64,000 bases of DNA from Acinetobacter sp. SFB (GCF_001647545.1 NZ_LSZH01000011.1:1-64000); one strand, 5' to 3'. Numbered from the stretch's first letter, positions 44,941 through 54,803 are shown. The notes: generated by a model from the sequence alone, not told the origin. Program-made: numbers and translations.

Positions 44941-45744
44941 ATGAAGAGTAAGGTAGTTCTGATTACAGGTGCATCTTCTGGTATTGGTTTAGCAACAGCC
45001 GATCTTTTACATGATGCCGGTTTTATTGTGTATGGTACCAGTCGACGTGCAAGTAATGCTTTTCAATATAAATTTCATCTGATCGAGCTAGATGTAAATA
45101 ACGATGATTCGGTTAATCATGCAATAGAAAAAGTTCTTCAAAATGAAGGTCGAATTGATGTTTTGATCAATAATGCAGGATTTGCAATCGCACCCGCTGG
45201 TGCTGAAGAAAGTTCGATGCAACAAGCGCAAGCTATTTTTGATACCAATTTTTTTGGTGCTGTCCGAATGACCCGTGCTGTACTTCCAATAATGCGCCAA
45301 CAGAAAGCAGGATTGATTCTGAACATTAGCTCTGTTTTAGGACTGCTGCCAATGCCCTTTGGTGCACTTTATTCTGCCTCAAAACATGCGCTTGAAGGTT
45401 ATTCGGAGTCTTTAGATCATGAATTGAGGACGCATGGAATTCGTGTTTCACTGATTGAACCTGCTTACACTAAAACGTCATTAGGCATAAACCTACTTGA
45501 AGCAGATGCAAAAATCTCAGCGTATGAGCATAGTCGTGAGAAACTACATCAACAAATGATAAAATCAATAAATAAGTCAGATGACCCTAGTGTTGTTGCC
45601 AAGACTATTTTAAAAGTAATCAATAGCTCACAAATATTTCCGCGATATACCGCAGGTAAAACTGCAAAACTTTTAAAGAACATCAGACGATTTGCTCCGG
45701 TAAATTTATTTGACAGCTTAATTCAGCGAAGTTTGAAAGTGTAA
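44941..45744 (+). CDS. Short-chain dehydrogenase/reductase
   Basis: 267 residues. Rossmann motif TGASSGIG (residues 9-16), NNAG in VLINNAGFAIAP, catalytic Ser in NISSVLG and YxxxK in YSASKHALEG. The Arg after the second strand (TSRRAS) suggests NADP(H). Substrate unknown. 57 bp before the quinone-reductase-like gene; both probably share one promoter and the HxlR operator. Confidence 0.93.
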   Translation: MKSKVVLITGASSGIGLATADLLHDAGFIVYGTSRRASNAFQYKFHLIELDVNNDDSVNHAIEKVLQNEGRIDVLINNAGFAIAPAGAEESSMQQAQAIFDTNFFGAVRMTRAVLPIMRQQKAGLILNISSVLGLLPMPFGALYSASKHALEGYSESLDHELRTHGIRVSLIEPAYTKTSLGINLLEADAKISAYEHSREKLHQQMIKSINKSDDPSVVAKTILKVINSSQIFPRYTAGKTAKLLKNIRRFAPVNLFDSLIQRSLKV

Positions 45745-45801
45745 TCTAACTCAAAAAATCCATTTCTACCGACCAGAACATTAAATATATAAAGGTTCCA
45801 A

Positions 45802-46800
45802 ATGAAAGCAGCTTATATTAATCATTATGGAAAAATCCATGATATACAGCTAGATGAACAGCCTCAACCCTCTATGACAGAAAATACTGTACTTGTTCAG
45901 GTTCATGCAGCAAGTATTAATCCCCTTGATTTACGCGTGCTGGAAGGTGAATTTAAAGCAATTATACCTGTTAAGTTTCCATTTATTTTAGGCAATGATT
46001 TTGCTGGTGTCGTTGTACAAATTGGTTCTAAGGTTACTCAGTTCAAAATTGGTGATGAAGTGTATGCCAAGACAGATATGAATGGGGCTTTTGCCGAATA
46101 TACCGTAGTTGAGCAATCGTCACTTGCAATAAAACCTCAAAATATTTCGATGGAGCAGGCTGCATCACTACCTCTCGTATCCTTAACCGCATGGCAAGCC
46201 TTAGTGGAGATTGCAAAAGTTAAATCAGGACAAAAAGTATTGATTCATGCAGGCTCAGGTGGTGTAGGATCGATAGCAATTCAGCTTGCCAAACATCTAG
46301 GTGCAACTGTCGCCACAACAACAAGTGGTAAAAATATTGGCTGGGTAAGAGAATTAGGCGCAGATATTGTTATTGACTATAAAACGACAGATTTTGAGCA
46401 AGAACTGAAAGATTATGATGTAGTCTTCGACACTCAAGGTGGAAAAGTTTTAGAGAAATCAGTCAATGTTCTAAAGCGTAATGGACGCATTATTAGTATT
46501 TCCGGGCCGCCAGATAAAGCCTTTGCTAAAGCAATCAATGCAAACTGGTTATTAACATTTATTATTCCTCTCTTAAGTTTGTCAATTCGTAATAAAGCCA
46601 AAAAAAGAGGGATTACCTACTCATTTTTGTTTATGCAGCCGAATGGTCAACAGCTATCTCAAATATCAAATCTTGTTGAAATAGGAAAAATAAAGCCTGT
46701 GCTAGATACAGAATATGATTTTTCCAAAATAAAGGAAGCACTTGAATACGTAAATACTGGACGTGCTAAAGGTAAAGTTATTTTAAAAATTTCCGAATGA
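45802..46800 (+). CDS. Medium-chain reductase, quinone-oxidoreductase type
   Basis: 332 residues. Zinc-free MDR fold: ILGNDFAGVVVQIGSKVTQFKIGDEVYA, NADPH-binding VLIHAGSGGVGSIAIQLAKHLGA, and a C-terminal KGKVILKIS typical of QOR/YhdH-like enzymes. Catalytic zinc cysteines are missing, so a reductase of enones or quinones is likely rather than an alcohol dehydrogenase. Last gene of the module. Confidence 0.9.
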   Translation: MKAAYINHYGKIHDIQLDEQPQPSMTENTVLVQVHAASINPLDLRVLEGEFKAIIPVKFPFILGNDFAGVVVQIGSKVTQFKIGDEVYAKTDMNGAFAEYTVVEQSSLAIKPQNISMEQAASLPLVSLTAWQALVEIAKVKSGQKVLIHAGSGGVGSIAIQLAKHLGATVATTTSGKNIGWVRELGADIVIDYKTTDFEQELKDYDVVFDTQGGKVLEKSVNVLKRNGRIISISGPPDKAFAKAINANWLLTFIIPLLSLSIRNKAKKRGITYSFLFMQPNGQQLSQISNLVEIGKIKPVLDTEYDFSKIKEALEYVNTGRAKGKVILKISE

Positions 46801-46882
46801 TAATGTTCCCCCATAGTAAAATTTTATAGAGAAAGATTTTAATGTCATCGCTAAATCCAAGCGATCTTTATAATTTTCCTAA

Positions 46883-46910
46883 AATTAACATAATTTAGTT
46901 TATACGAAAT
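46883..46910 (-). other. pdif-like site 5 (XerD-XerC)
   Basis: XerD arm AATTAACATAA, spacer TTTAGT, XerC arm TTATACGAAAT. XerD arm identical to site 3, and both are preceded by CTAA, a shared outer flank. Right border of the cluster. Confidence 0.88.
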
Positions 46911-47027
46911 AACTTTTTAATTATTTAAAAACATGTGGTTAAGCTTTATTTGAAGGGGAGAATGTAGCTGACTGATGTTCAGTATGAAATATCAGCTTCT
47001 TGAAATCATACTTAGATTTTAAAACGA

Positions 47028-47071
47028 GTAAGTCTAAAAAGCCCACGAAAATGTGGGCTTTTTAGACTTAC
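47028..47071. terminator. Long bidirectional terminator after purD
   Basis: Perfect 19-bp arms, 47028-47046 and 47053-47071, with loop GAAAAT; the core AAAAAGCCCAC/GTGGGCTTTTT gives U runs both ways. It closes purD and shields the chromosome from the Xer cluster. Confidence 0.9.
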
Positions 47072-47088
47072 TTTATTCTTTAAAAGAA

Positions 47089-48372
47089 TTAAGCATTTTC
47101 ACGCGCAATCGCACGGTAACCAATATCTTTACGGTATTGAACGCCGTCAAAAGTCACTTTTTCACACAGTTCCAATGCTTTCGCTTGCGCTTCGCCAATT
47201 GTGTTACCGAGTGCAGTTACACATAGCACACGACCACCAGCAGTCACAATTTTACCGTTTTCATTGGCTTTAGTGCCTGCATGGAAGACTTTGGCATCAG
47301 TCATGATCGTATCTAGACCTGAAATTACATCACCATTACTTGAAGTTTCCGGGTAGCCTTTAGATGCAAGCACGATACCTACAGTTTTACGTTCATCCCA
47401 TTCAGCTTCCGCAGGTAAGTTCCCTGCAATACCCGCTTCAACCAAATCTACCAAAGATGATTTTAAACGCATCATGATCGGTTGGGTTTCAGGGTCACCA
47501 AAACGGCAATTAAACTCAATCACTTTAGGTTGACCTTGTTCATCAATCATCAAGCCAGCATACAAGAAACCTGTATATACGTGACCGTCTTTTTTCATAC
47601 CTTCAACAGTCGGACGCATTACTTCATTCATGGCTTTTTCGAACACCTCAGCTGTCACAACTGGAGCAGGAGAGTAAGCACCCATACCACCTGTGTTTGG
47701 ACCTTGATCGCCTTCAAAGATACGTTTGTGATCTTGAGAGGTTGCCATTGGCAGGATGTTGTCGCCATCAATCATACAAATGAAAGATGCTTCTTCACCG
47801 GCCAGGAATTCTTCGATGACAACACGAGAACCTGCATCACCAAATTTGTTACCTGCCAACATATCATCAATGGCATCGAATGCTTCTTGATTAGTCATGG
47901 CAACAATCACGCCTTTACCGGCAGCAAGACCGTCAGCTTTAATGACAATCGGTGCACCATTTTTTTCAACAAAGGCTTTCGCTTCAGCAACATCAGTAAA
48001 GACATCGTAGAATGCCGTTGGAATGTTGTGGCGTTTCAGGAAATGCTTCGCAAATGCTTTAGAGCCTTCAAGCTGTGCTGCAAATTGAGTCGGGCCCCAA
48101 ATTTTTACAGCAGCTGCACGGCAAGCATCGACTACGCCATTGACGAGCGGAGCTTCCGGACCAACAATCACAAGTTCTACAGCATTATTTTTTGCAAAAT
48201 CGATAATTGCAGCATTGTCTAAAATACTTAAATTAACATTTTCACATTTATTTTCAGTGGCTGTACCTGCATTGCCCGGTGCAACAAAAACTTTCGCTAC
48301 TTTATCGTCTTGCGCGATTTTCCATGCCAATGCATGTTCACGTCCGCCATTACCCAATACTAAAATATTCAT
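47089..48372 (-). CDS. purD: Phosphoribosylamine--glycine ligase
   Basis: 427 residues from ATG 48372 (GGAG upstream); homologues begin MNILVLGNGGREHALAW. ATP-grasp enzyme of purine synthesis: GNGGREHA, PTAFYDVFTD-type lid, KADGLAAGKGV, GPNTGGMGAYSPAP and EFNCRFGDPETQ. Downstream of purH on the same strand. Confidence 0.97.
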   Translation of the reverse strand: MNILVLGNGGREHALAWKIAQDDKVAKVFVAPGNAGTATENKCENVNLSILDNAAIIDFAKNNAVELVIVGPEAPLVNGVVDACRAAAVKIWGPTQFAAQLEGSKAFAKHFLKRHNIPTAFYDVFTDVAEAKAFVEKNGAPIVIKADGLAAGKGVIVAMTNQEAFDAIDDMLAGNKFGDAGSRVVIEEFLAGEEASFICMIDGDNILPMATSQDHKRIFEGDQGPNTGGMGAYSPAPVVTAEVFEKAMNEVMRPTVEGMKKDGHVYTGFLYAGLMIDEQGQPKVIEFNCRFGDPETQPIMMRLKSSLVDLVEAGIAGNLPAEAEWDERKTVGIVLASKGYPETSSNGDVISGLDTIMTDAKVFHAGTKANENGKIVTAGGRVLCVTALGNTIGEAQAKALELCEKVTFDGVQYRKDIGYRAIARENA

Positions 48373-48404
48373 CGCTTCATACTCCATGAATCGAAATAAC
48401 ATAA

Positions 48405-48432
48405 AGTCCTCAACCCAGAACAGGTGAGGACT
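48405..48432 (-). other. Hairpin between purH and purD
   Basis: AGTCCTCA (48405-48412) pairs with TGAGGACT (48425-48432) across a 12-nt loop. No U run on the minus strand, so it is more likely an RNA-stability or processing element than a terminator. Confidence 0.4.
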
Positions 48433-48502
48433 CTATGCAAGATTTAGAAATCTGTTTTAAACCACATGTATGACTTTGTCATTACAGTCAGGATGCCATC
48501 AA

Positions 48503-50077
48503 TTAATGACGGAAATGACGCATGCCAGTGAATACCATTGCTATGCCAGCTTCATCAGCCGCTGCAATAGTTTCTTCATCACGCATAGAACCACCCGGTT
48601 GAATAATGCATTTGATTCCTGCTTGAGCAGCATTATCAATACCATCACGGAATGGGAAGAATGCATCAGACGCCATTACAGCACCTTCAACCACTAAGCC
48701 TGCATGTTCAGCTTTAATCGCTGCAATACGAGCAGAATTGATACGACTCATTTGACCTGCGCCGACACCAATGGTTTGACGACCTTTGGCATAAACAATC
48801 GCGTTGGATTTCACGTATTTCGCAACTTTCCAGGCAAAGATCATATCGTCGATTTCAGCTTCAGTTGGTGCACGTTTAGTCACAACTTTAAGATCATCTT
48901 TAGTGATCATGCCTAAGTCTTGATCTTGAACCAGTAAACCGCCATTTACGCGTTTATAATCCAACTGAGATTTGCGCGCATCGATTGCTGGAAGTTCACC
49001 ACATACCAGTACGCGGACGTTTTTCTTCGCACCAGTCACTTCAAGTACGCCATCAGCAATACTTGGTGCAATGATGACTTCAACGAATTGACGATCAACA
49101 ATTGCTTGTGCAGTTGCAACGTCTAATTCACGGTTGAATGCAATGATGCCGCCAAATGCAGATTCAGGATCTGTTGCATAAGCGAGATCGTAAGCTGCCT
49201 GGATGCCATCTAGAGAAACTGCAACACCACAAGGGTTCGCATGTTTAACGATTACACACGCAGGTTTAGCGAAAGATTTCACACATTCAAGGGCTGCATC
49301 TGTATCTGCAATGTTGTTATAAGAGAGTTCTTTGCCTTGAAGCTGAGTTGCTGTTGCAACAGACGCTTCAGTTGCTGTGTCTTCTACATAGAAAGCAGCA
49401 GATTGATGAGGATTTTCACCATAACGTAAATCTTGAGCTTTATTTAATTGCGTATTAAAGGTACGTGCAAATTTGTCTGCCTGACCTTCCTCGACACCTA
49501 CGCGAGCGCCTAGGTAAGAAGCGATCATGCCATCGTACTGTGCAGTATGTTCAAATGCTTTAACTGCCAAGTCAAAGCGAGTTTCAAGAGATAACGCACC
49601 GTTGGTTTTTATTTCAGCAATTACGGTATCGTAATCAGCAGCATTAACCACAATACCCACAGACGCATGGTTTTTCGCAGCAGCACGAACCATGGTTGGG
49701 CCACCAATGTCGATATTTTCGATTGCATCAGCCAATGAACAGTTCGGTTTAGCAACGGTTGCAGCAAATGGATACAGGTTCACAACCACTAAATCGATGG
49801 CATCGATATTGTGTTCTTGCATTACCGCTTCGTCTAGACCACGGCGAGCTAAGATACCCCCATGAATTTTAGGATGTAGTGTTTTAACACGACCATCCAT
49901 CATTTCCGGGAACCCAGTGTGCTCTGAAACTTCCACTACAGCGATATTGTTGTCTTTAAGCAACTTATATGTACCGCCAGTAGATAAAATTTCTACCCCA
50001 AGAGCTACAAGGTTTTTAGCAAATTCAACGATCCCTGATTTATCAGATACAGAGATTAATGCGCGTTTAATAGTCAT
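48503..50077 (-). CDS. purH: Bifunctional AICAR transformylase/IMP cyclohydrolase
   Basis: 524 residues from ATG 50077 ([14 protein letters not shown]). N-terminal MGS-like cyclohydrolase domain ([33 protein letters not shown]) and C-terminal transformylase ([41 protein letters not shown]). Catalyses the last two steps to IMP. A TTG at 50092 would add five residues. Confidence 0.97.
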   Translation of the reverse strand: MTIKRALISVSDKSGIVEFAKNLVALGVEILSTGGTYKLLKDNNIAVVEVSEHTGFPEMMDGRVKTLHPKIHGGILARRGLDEAVMQEHNIDAIDLVVVNLYPFAATVAKPNCSLADAIENIDIGGPTMVRAAAKNHASVGIVVNAADYDTVIAEIKTNGALSLETRFDLAVKAFEHTAQYDGMIASYLGARVGVEEGQADKFARTFNTQLNKAQDLRYGENPHQSAAFYVEDTATEASVATATQLQGKELSYNNIADTDAALECVKSFAKPACVIVKHANPCGVAVSLDGIQAAYDLAYATDPESAFGGIIAFNRELDVATAQAIVDRQFVEVIIAPSIADGVLEVTGAKKNVRVLVCGELPAIDARKSQLDYKRVNGGLLVQDQDLGMITKDDLKVVTKRAPTEAEIDDMIFAWKVAKYVKSNAIVYAKGRQTIGVGAGQMSRINSARIAAIKAEHAGLVVEGAVMASDAFFPFRDGIDNAAQAGIKCIIQPGGSMRDEETIAAADEAGIAMVFTGMRHFRH

Positions 50078-50137
50078 GATTTTCGTCAACAATATTAAAG
50101 GTCTAGATTAAAACAGAAGGCAAAATATAAGATAAAA

Positions 50138-50167
50138 AAAATGCCCACGGTAACCGTGAGCATTTTA
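50138..50167 (-). terminator. Terminator between fis and purH
   Basis: AAAATGCCCACGG (50138-50150) with CCGTGAGCATTTT (50154-50166), one mismatch, and an A run on the left that is U for the minus transcript. It separates fis from purHD. Confidence 0.8.
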
Positions 50168-50171
50168 TCAT

Positions 50172-50441
50172 TTATTCACTCATTAAACCGTGAGCTTTTA
50201 ACTTTTTACGTAAAGTACCACGGTTGAGTCCGAGGATCTCGGCAGCGCGTGTCTGATTCCCACGCGTATATTCTAGAACTACAGATAGAAGAGGTTTCTC
50301 CATTTCTGCCAGCACCATGTCATATACCTGAGAAGGTTGCTCGCCTTGCAATTGTGCAAAATAATGGCGAACTGCGCGATCTACGTGAATACGAAGAGCG
50401 ACATCAGATTGTGCAGTAAAAATAGGAGATTTGCTATTCAT
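50172..50441 (-). CDS. fis: DNA-binding protein Fis
   Basis: 89 residues, slightly shorter than the enterobacterial 98. C-terminal [28 protein letters not shown]; the middle helices ([37 protein letters not shown] in two blocks) form the dimer core. Nucleoid protein and global regulator. In many gammaproteobacteria dusB precedes fis; here a zinc-ribbon membrane protein and prmA do. Confidence 0.94.
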   Translation of the reverse strand: MNSKSPIFTAQSDVALRIHVDRAVRHYFAQLQGEQPSQVYDMVLAEMEKPLLSVVLEYTRGNQTRAAEILGLNRGTLRKKLKAHGLMSE

Positions 50442-50509
50442 GCGAATTAATCCGAAAAATCAAATATCACTTGGGTAAAGGGATATATAAAAAGGGTCTA
50501 AAATTTTAA

Positions 50510-50534
50510 TTCCGTTTTAGGTCCTAAAACGGAA
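50510..50534. promoter_or_regulatory. 25-bp near-perfect palindrome upstream of fis
   Basis: Arms TTCCGTTTTAGG and CCTAAAACGGAA around one T, 69 bp before the fis start. Related TCTAAAA pieces flank it. Too regular for chance in this context; fits a dimeric repressor operator or a site for Fis itself (inference). Confidence 0.6.
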
Positions 50535-50826
50535 GTTCTAAAACTTGTACATTTAGCTTGCCACAACTCGACGGTTTTGATCGAAAATTAAGCGTAACAA
50601 TAGTTTAATATTTGTTACTGACCAAAATCAAAACAAAAAAATCTACTCAATACGCATTATGATGATAAAGCGCATATAAGCTAAACTATAATTGTTGTGA
50701 AAATAGTGAGGAGTTTGCAGCACAAAGCTTTCGTGGCGCGTATAATAGCATTGTCTAAGAAAAAGTGAGCAAGAAAACTGCATTTTTTTTACATTTTTTT
50801 GTTTTTTTTAATAGTTTTTTTCAATA

Positions 50827-51696
50827 TTAAGGTCGAATTATTTCCAAACTGTAGGTATCAAAGCTTTTGCGTTCCACAGGAAGGCTAAACTTGAATTTAA
50901 AAGGACTATTCTGTGGAATTCGTTGTATTCCGGTAAGACTGTCAATCAGGTATTCAGAAGGCTGGAAAAAATAAGAAGAAATAATTTCCCCATTATCTTT
51001 TAAATTTACCTTAATAATTGGCAAGGCTAAACTTTTAGAATGGTAATTAATGAGCTCACCGGTGAATTGAGTTTTTTGTTTAGAAATTTGTTTTACTTTC
51101 ACTTTATTGGTGGAGATGAGACTATAATTTTGTTCCATAATCGAACAATTAAATGCCTGACAGGCGCTATTAAATAAACCACTAAACACCGGACTATTAT
51201 TTAAAATTTTTGGATTAAACCAAAAAAATTGAAAAATAAGTAAACCAATCAAACATAAATTAACAACACTCCATAAAACATAGTTCCAAGGACTTTTTTT
51301 ATTTTCTTGTTCTAATTTTTCAGACCAATTCAGAGCTGGATATGTTCCAATCGGGTCTGTGCTGAAATAATTTAAATTGTTGAGATAGGTTTTTAAGTCA
51401 ATATTGGAGTTTTCCACTTTACGATCGAAAATATCCAATAAATATTGTTCTGGGTGCTGATTTGCCATAAAGGTCTCAGCGTTTATCACATGAGATTGAG
51501 GGTTTTTATTGTCAAGATTTGCAGGGGAGGTCGATGTAGTAGAAGGTTGATCTGCTTCTACTACAAGATGCGTTAACGCATTAAAATTTGTCGAACATTT
51601 CGCGCAACAAACCATGCCTCGAGCAACTGTCAGTTGAGCCACGGAGACTTTATACTTGGTAAAACAGTTAGGGCAGTAGGTTTGTTTTTCGCTCAT
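50827..51696 (-). CDS. Zinc-ribbon, DUF3426-type membrane protein
   Basis: 289 residues. N-terminal MJ0042-type zinc ribbon (YCPNCFTKYK and CCAKCSTNFNAL), a long acidic linker, one membrane helix (about 150-170, VLWSVVNLCLIGLLIFQFFWF) and a C-terminal domain of the DUF3426 kind (FTGELINYHSKSLALPIIKVNLKDNGEII). Role unknown. Downstream of prmA by 15 bp. Confidence 0.85.
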   Translation of the reverse strand: MSEKQTYCPNCFTKYKVSVAQLTVARGMVCCAKCSTNFNALTHLVVEADQPSTTSTSPANLDNKNPQSHVINAETFMANQHPEQYLLDIFDRKVENSNIDLKTYLNNLNYFSTDPIGTYPALNWSEKLEQENKKSPWNYVLWSVVNLCLIGLLIFQFFWFNPKILNNSPVFSGLFNSACQAFNCSIMEQNYSLISTNKVKVKQISKQKTQFTGELINYHSKSLALPIIKVNLKDNGEIISSYFFQPSEYLIDSLTGIQRIPQNSPFKFKFSLPVERKSFDTYSLEIIRP

Positions 51697-51711
51697 AGTC
51701 TATTCAAAATT

Positions 51712-52617
51712 TTAATGGGTATTTTGGCGTTTTCCTGAAATTCGGCACCAATGTTCTTCGCGTTTTTCGACTTGAAGTATATCAAAAAACTCAGAATAAA
51801 CACTAGAAACATCAGCAACTTGCTCTTCTAATATGCCTGCAAGTGCGAACTCGCCCTCAGATTTAACTAAAGTTGCGAATTCAGGCGCAAGAGCCATAAG
51901 CGGGCCAGCAAGAATGTTTGCGACAAATACATCCGCTTTTTGAGCTTTAAACTCTTCATTGAATTCATCAGGCAAACCAACAAATAAGTTTCCTAATACC
52001 CCATTCAATTCAGCATTCTGTTTAGTCGCCAGCACTGCTTGAGGGTCAATATCCGTGGCATATACTTTTTTGGCACCGAATAACAGTGCAGCAACGCCTA
52101 AAATGCCTGAACCACAACCATAATCAATGACAATTTTATCTTTAAGATCAGTTTTGCCGAGCCATTGTAAGCACAGGAAAGTACTGGCGTGATTACCTGT
52201 ACCAAAGGCTAGACCTGGATCAAGCTTAATATTTACAGCATCTGCTTCTGGGGCTTCCATCCATTCTGGAACAATCCAGTATTTCTCACCGATTTGAATC
52301 GGTTCATAAGCATCCATCCACGTGCGTTCCCATTCTTGGTCTTCCATAAACTCATGACGTAATGGCGCTTCAGGCATTTGTGCGGTAATAAATGTCGTTA
52401 AAGCATCGACATCAATTTCTTCACCTTCTTCTTGGGCGTAGATGCCGGTCACAATGACTTTATTCCAAAGTGGAGTTTCACCTGGAAGTGGTTCAAGTAA
52501 GTCCTGATTTTCAGCATCATCTAAAGTTACGCTAACAGCGCCTAACGAACTGAGGAGAGTTTCAGTAAAATCGACTTGAGCTTGATCAACGGTAATATGA
52601 ATTTGTAACCACTTCAC
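51712..52617 (-). CDS. prmA: Ribosomal protein L11 methyltransferase
   Basis: 301 residues. N-terminal L11-binding domain ([31 protein letters not shown]) and class I methyltransferase with [14 protein letters not shown] and [14 protein letters not shown], then [10 protein letters not shown]. Trimethylates ribosomal protein L11. Confidence 0.95.
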   Translation of the reverse strand: MKWLQIHITVDQAQVDFTETLLSSLGAVSVTLDDAENQDLLEPLPGETPLWNKVIVTGIYAQEEGEEIDVDALTTFITAQMPEAPLRHEFMEDQEWERTWMDAYEPIQIGEKYWIVPEWMEAPEADAVNIKLDPGLAFGTGNHASTFLCLQWLGKTDLKDKIVIDYGCGSGILGVAALLFGAKKVYATDIDPQAVLATKQNAELNGVLGNLFVGLPDEFNEEFKAQKADVFVANILAGPLMALAPEFATLVKSEGEFALAGILEEQVADVSSVYSEFFDILQVEKREEHWCRISGKRQNTH

Positions 52618-52733
52618 GGAGATAACCTAAATTTGTGTTTTTAAAAATGCCATTGTAACGGAACTCAGGCTTAAACAACTATAGATTGATAAAAACTATG
52701 CTGAAAATAAAAGGACGCCTACCTGCCATCCTT

Positions 52734-53627
52734 TTATTTGGACCCTATGAAGTAACTCACTACGGCGTGTGGCTGTGGTGCAAATTTATTGAGCAGCATG
52801 CCAAATGCAGCGGCAAAGACATACATGAAAATAGAATACACTGCGGCTGGCATAGCAATGGTAGAGCTGGCCATGACAGTAAGGGCAATCGTCATGGCAA
52901 GTGTGCTGTTATGAATGCCAATTTCAAAAGCGCAAGCACGGGCTTGGGCACTATTAATACCCAGTAAGCGCGGTACAAAATAACCAATGATTAAACTACA
53001 CAAGCAGAATAAAACAGTTGCCAAGCCCACTTGCGCTAAATATTCCAAAATTTGATGACGTTCTTTTGCGACTGCACCAATAATAATTAGTATAAGAAAG
53101 CTCACCGCAAAAATGCGCAGCGGTTTATTTAGTTTGGCCGTGAAGTGGGGAGCATAACGTCGAATCAGCATACCCATCCCTACAGGAATAATAATGATGG
53201 CAAACACTTGCAATATTTTGCTGAACTGCAAGCTAATTTGTTGTCCATCATTCATAAAGTATTGAATGGAAAAATTAACAATAAAAGGCAGTGTAAAAGC
53301 AGCAATGACTGAATTGATCGCAGTTAAAGTAATATTGAGTGCTATATCACCTTTAAAAAGATAGCTAAATAAGTTGGCTGTACTTCCTCCGGGTGAGGCT
53401 GCAAGTAGCATCAGGCCAACAGCAAGCAGAGGCGGAAGCGCTAATACTTTACAAATGATAAATGCAATGCTGACTAAAACCACCAATTGGCAAAACAGGG
53501 CAATGAAAACCACCTTGGGTTGCTGGGTTACGCGGGCGAAATCTTTTAGGGTAAGCTCTAGCCCTAAACCAATCATAATAATGGCAAGTGCTAAAGGTAA
53601 TAAAATGGTGATGATTCCGGAATCCAT
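52734..53627 (-). CDS. Bile acid:sodium symporter family transporter (copy 2)
   Basis: 297 residues, about nine membrane helices. BASS family motifs: MIGLGLELTLKDF, LMLLAASPGGSTANLFSYL and the EIGIHNSTLAMTIAL unwound-helix segment. GGAGA precedes the ATG. Paralogue of the gene at 53913. Probably takes up an organic anion with sodium; the substrate is unknown. Confidence 0.9.
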   Translation of the reverse strand: MDSGIITILLPLALAIIMIGLGLELTLKDFARVTQQPKVVFIALFCQLVVLVSIAFIICKVLALPPLLAVGLMLLAASPGGSTANLFSYLFKGDIALNITLTAINSVIAAFTLPFIVNFSIQYFMNDGQQISLQFSKILQVFAIIIIPVGMGMLIRRYAPHFTAKLNKPLRIFAVSFLILIIIGAVAKERHQILEYLAQVGLATVLFCLCSLIIGYFVPRLLGINSAQARACAFEIGIHNSTLAMTIALTVMASSTIAMPAAVYSIFMYVFAAAFGMLLNKFAPQPHAVVSYFIGSK

Positions 53628-53912
53628 TCAAAATCTCCTTTTTAAATTCGTTATTTTTTTGCTCTGGGTGGAAATTTTCTTGTACTGATTTATATAACTT
53701 GAATACTGTTAAGTGTATAGCGGATATATATAGAATATGGAATAGCAAAAATTGTTCTTTAGTCACTACCTGGTAATCGCATTAATTGTCTTTGATTTTT
53801 TTTGCTTGGAATGAAGACAATTGCGCGGAGGAATCATTATTTTACTTAGATTTTATTCCCATCACAGCCTAGATCTATCAAAAGCATCTATTGTCTCTAT
53901 GAATCAGACATT

Positions 53913-54803
53913 TTAATCATTCATTACTGCTGAATTTTCTTCTTTAGGGAGTCGTGGGCGTCTTGTTAAAATGTAGCCAAAGATAAAAGCAAAAATGTAC
54001 ATAAAAATAGAATAGATTCCAGCAGGTAAAGCAATGGTGGTACTAGATAATACGGATAATGCAATCGTCATTGCAACTGAGGTGTTATGAATGCCTATTT
54101 CAAAGGTACAAGCGCGTGCCTGTTTGTCAGAAATCCCTGCCATATGCGGTATAAGATAGCCAACCGATAAACTGATAAAACAAAAAAGCGCAGTTGCAAA
54201 TCCAATATCGGCAAAATATTCGACAATGTTAAAACGTTCTCTATATATGGCATAAAAGAAAATCAAAAATAAAAACAGCACGGAAAATAATCGCATGGGT
54301 CTATTCAGTTTTAGTGCAAGGTTGGGTGCGATTGAACGAATCAACATTCCCAAACAAACCGGGATAAAAACAATTAAAAAGACTTGGGTGATTTTTTCAG
54401 CCGGCATACCAATTTTTGCATGGTCACCTAGAAAGTAATGAATCGACAGATTGACGATAAACGGCAAGGTAAAAGTACAAATCAGCGAGTTAATCGCGGT
54501 GAGCGTAATATTGAGTGCTACGTCACCTTTAAAAAGATAGCTGATTAAGTTTGCAGTTGGTCCACCGGGTGAAGCAGCCAGGAGCATCAAGCCTACAGCT
54601 AATAGTGGAGGGAGTTTTAACAAAATACAGATTAAAAAAGCGATCAAAACCAGAATAATCAGTTGGGCAAATAAAGCCAAAAAAATAACTTTAGGGTGGC
54701 GTTGTATACGAAGAAAATCTTTTACTGTAAGTTCCAGCCCTAATCCTGTCATCATAATGGCAAGCGCTACGGGTAAAAAAAAAGCAAATAAACCCGAATT
54801 CAT
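53913..54803 (-). CDS. Bile acid:sodium symporter family transporter (copy 1)
   Basis: 296 residues with the same fold and motifs (MTGLGLELTVKDF; LLAASPGGPTANLISYL; EIGIHNTSVAMTIAL). The close match to the next gene shows a tandem duplication. A 285-bp gap with no gene separates them, so each may have its own promoter. Confidence 0.9.
   Translation of the reverse strand: MNSGLFAFFLPVALAIMMTGLGLELTVKDFLRIQRHPKVIFLALFAQLIILVLIAFLICILLKLPPLLAVGLMLLAASPGGPTANLISYLFKGDVALNITLTAINSLICTFTLPFIVNLSIHYFLGDHAKIGMPAEKITQVFLIVFIPVCLGMLIRSIAPNLALKLNRPMRLFSVLFLFLIFFYAIYRERFNIVEYFADIGFATALFCFISLSVGYLIPHMAGISDKQARACTFEIGIHNTSVAMTIALSVLSSTTIALPAGIYSIFMYIFAFIFGYILTRRPRLPKEENSAVMND

Larger units (their letters stand above)
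40808..46910. mobile_element. Cluster of four pdif-like (Xer site-flanked) modules in the chromosome
   Basis: Five 28-bp XerC/XerD sites bound four gene cassettes: 40808-41235 (Imm45-like), 41208-43348 (ydcZ pair and lysR), 43321-43960 (ygiW-like), 43933-46910 (HxlR, SDR, quinone reductase). Established knowledge: Acinetobacter plasmids carry pdif modules, single genes or operons flanked by inverted XerC-6 bp-XerD sites, thought to move by XerCD recombination. Here the cluster lies between metQ and purD. Three of the four cassettes have inverted flanking sites; 41208 and 43321 are in the same orientation. Confidence 0.8.

Noticed and set aside
47482..48222. Plus-strand 246-residue frame
   Set aside because: Shadow of purD; composition is not protein-like and purD is certain.
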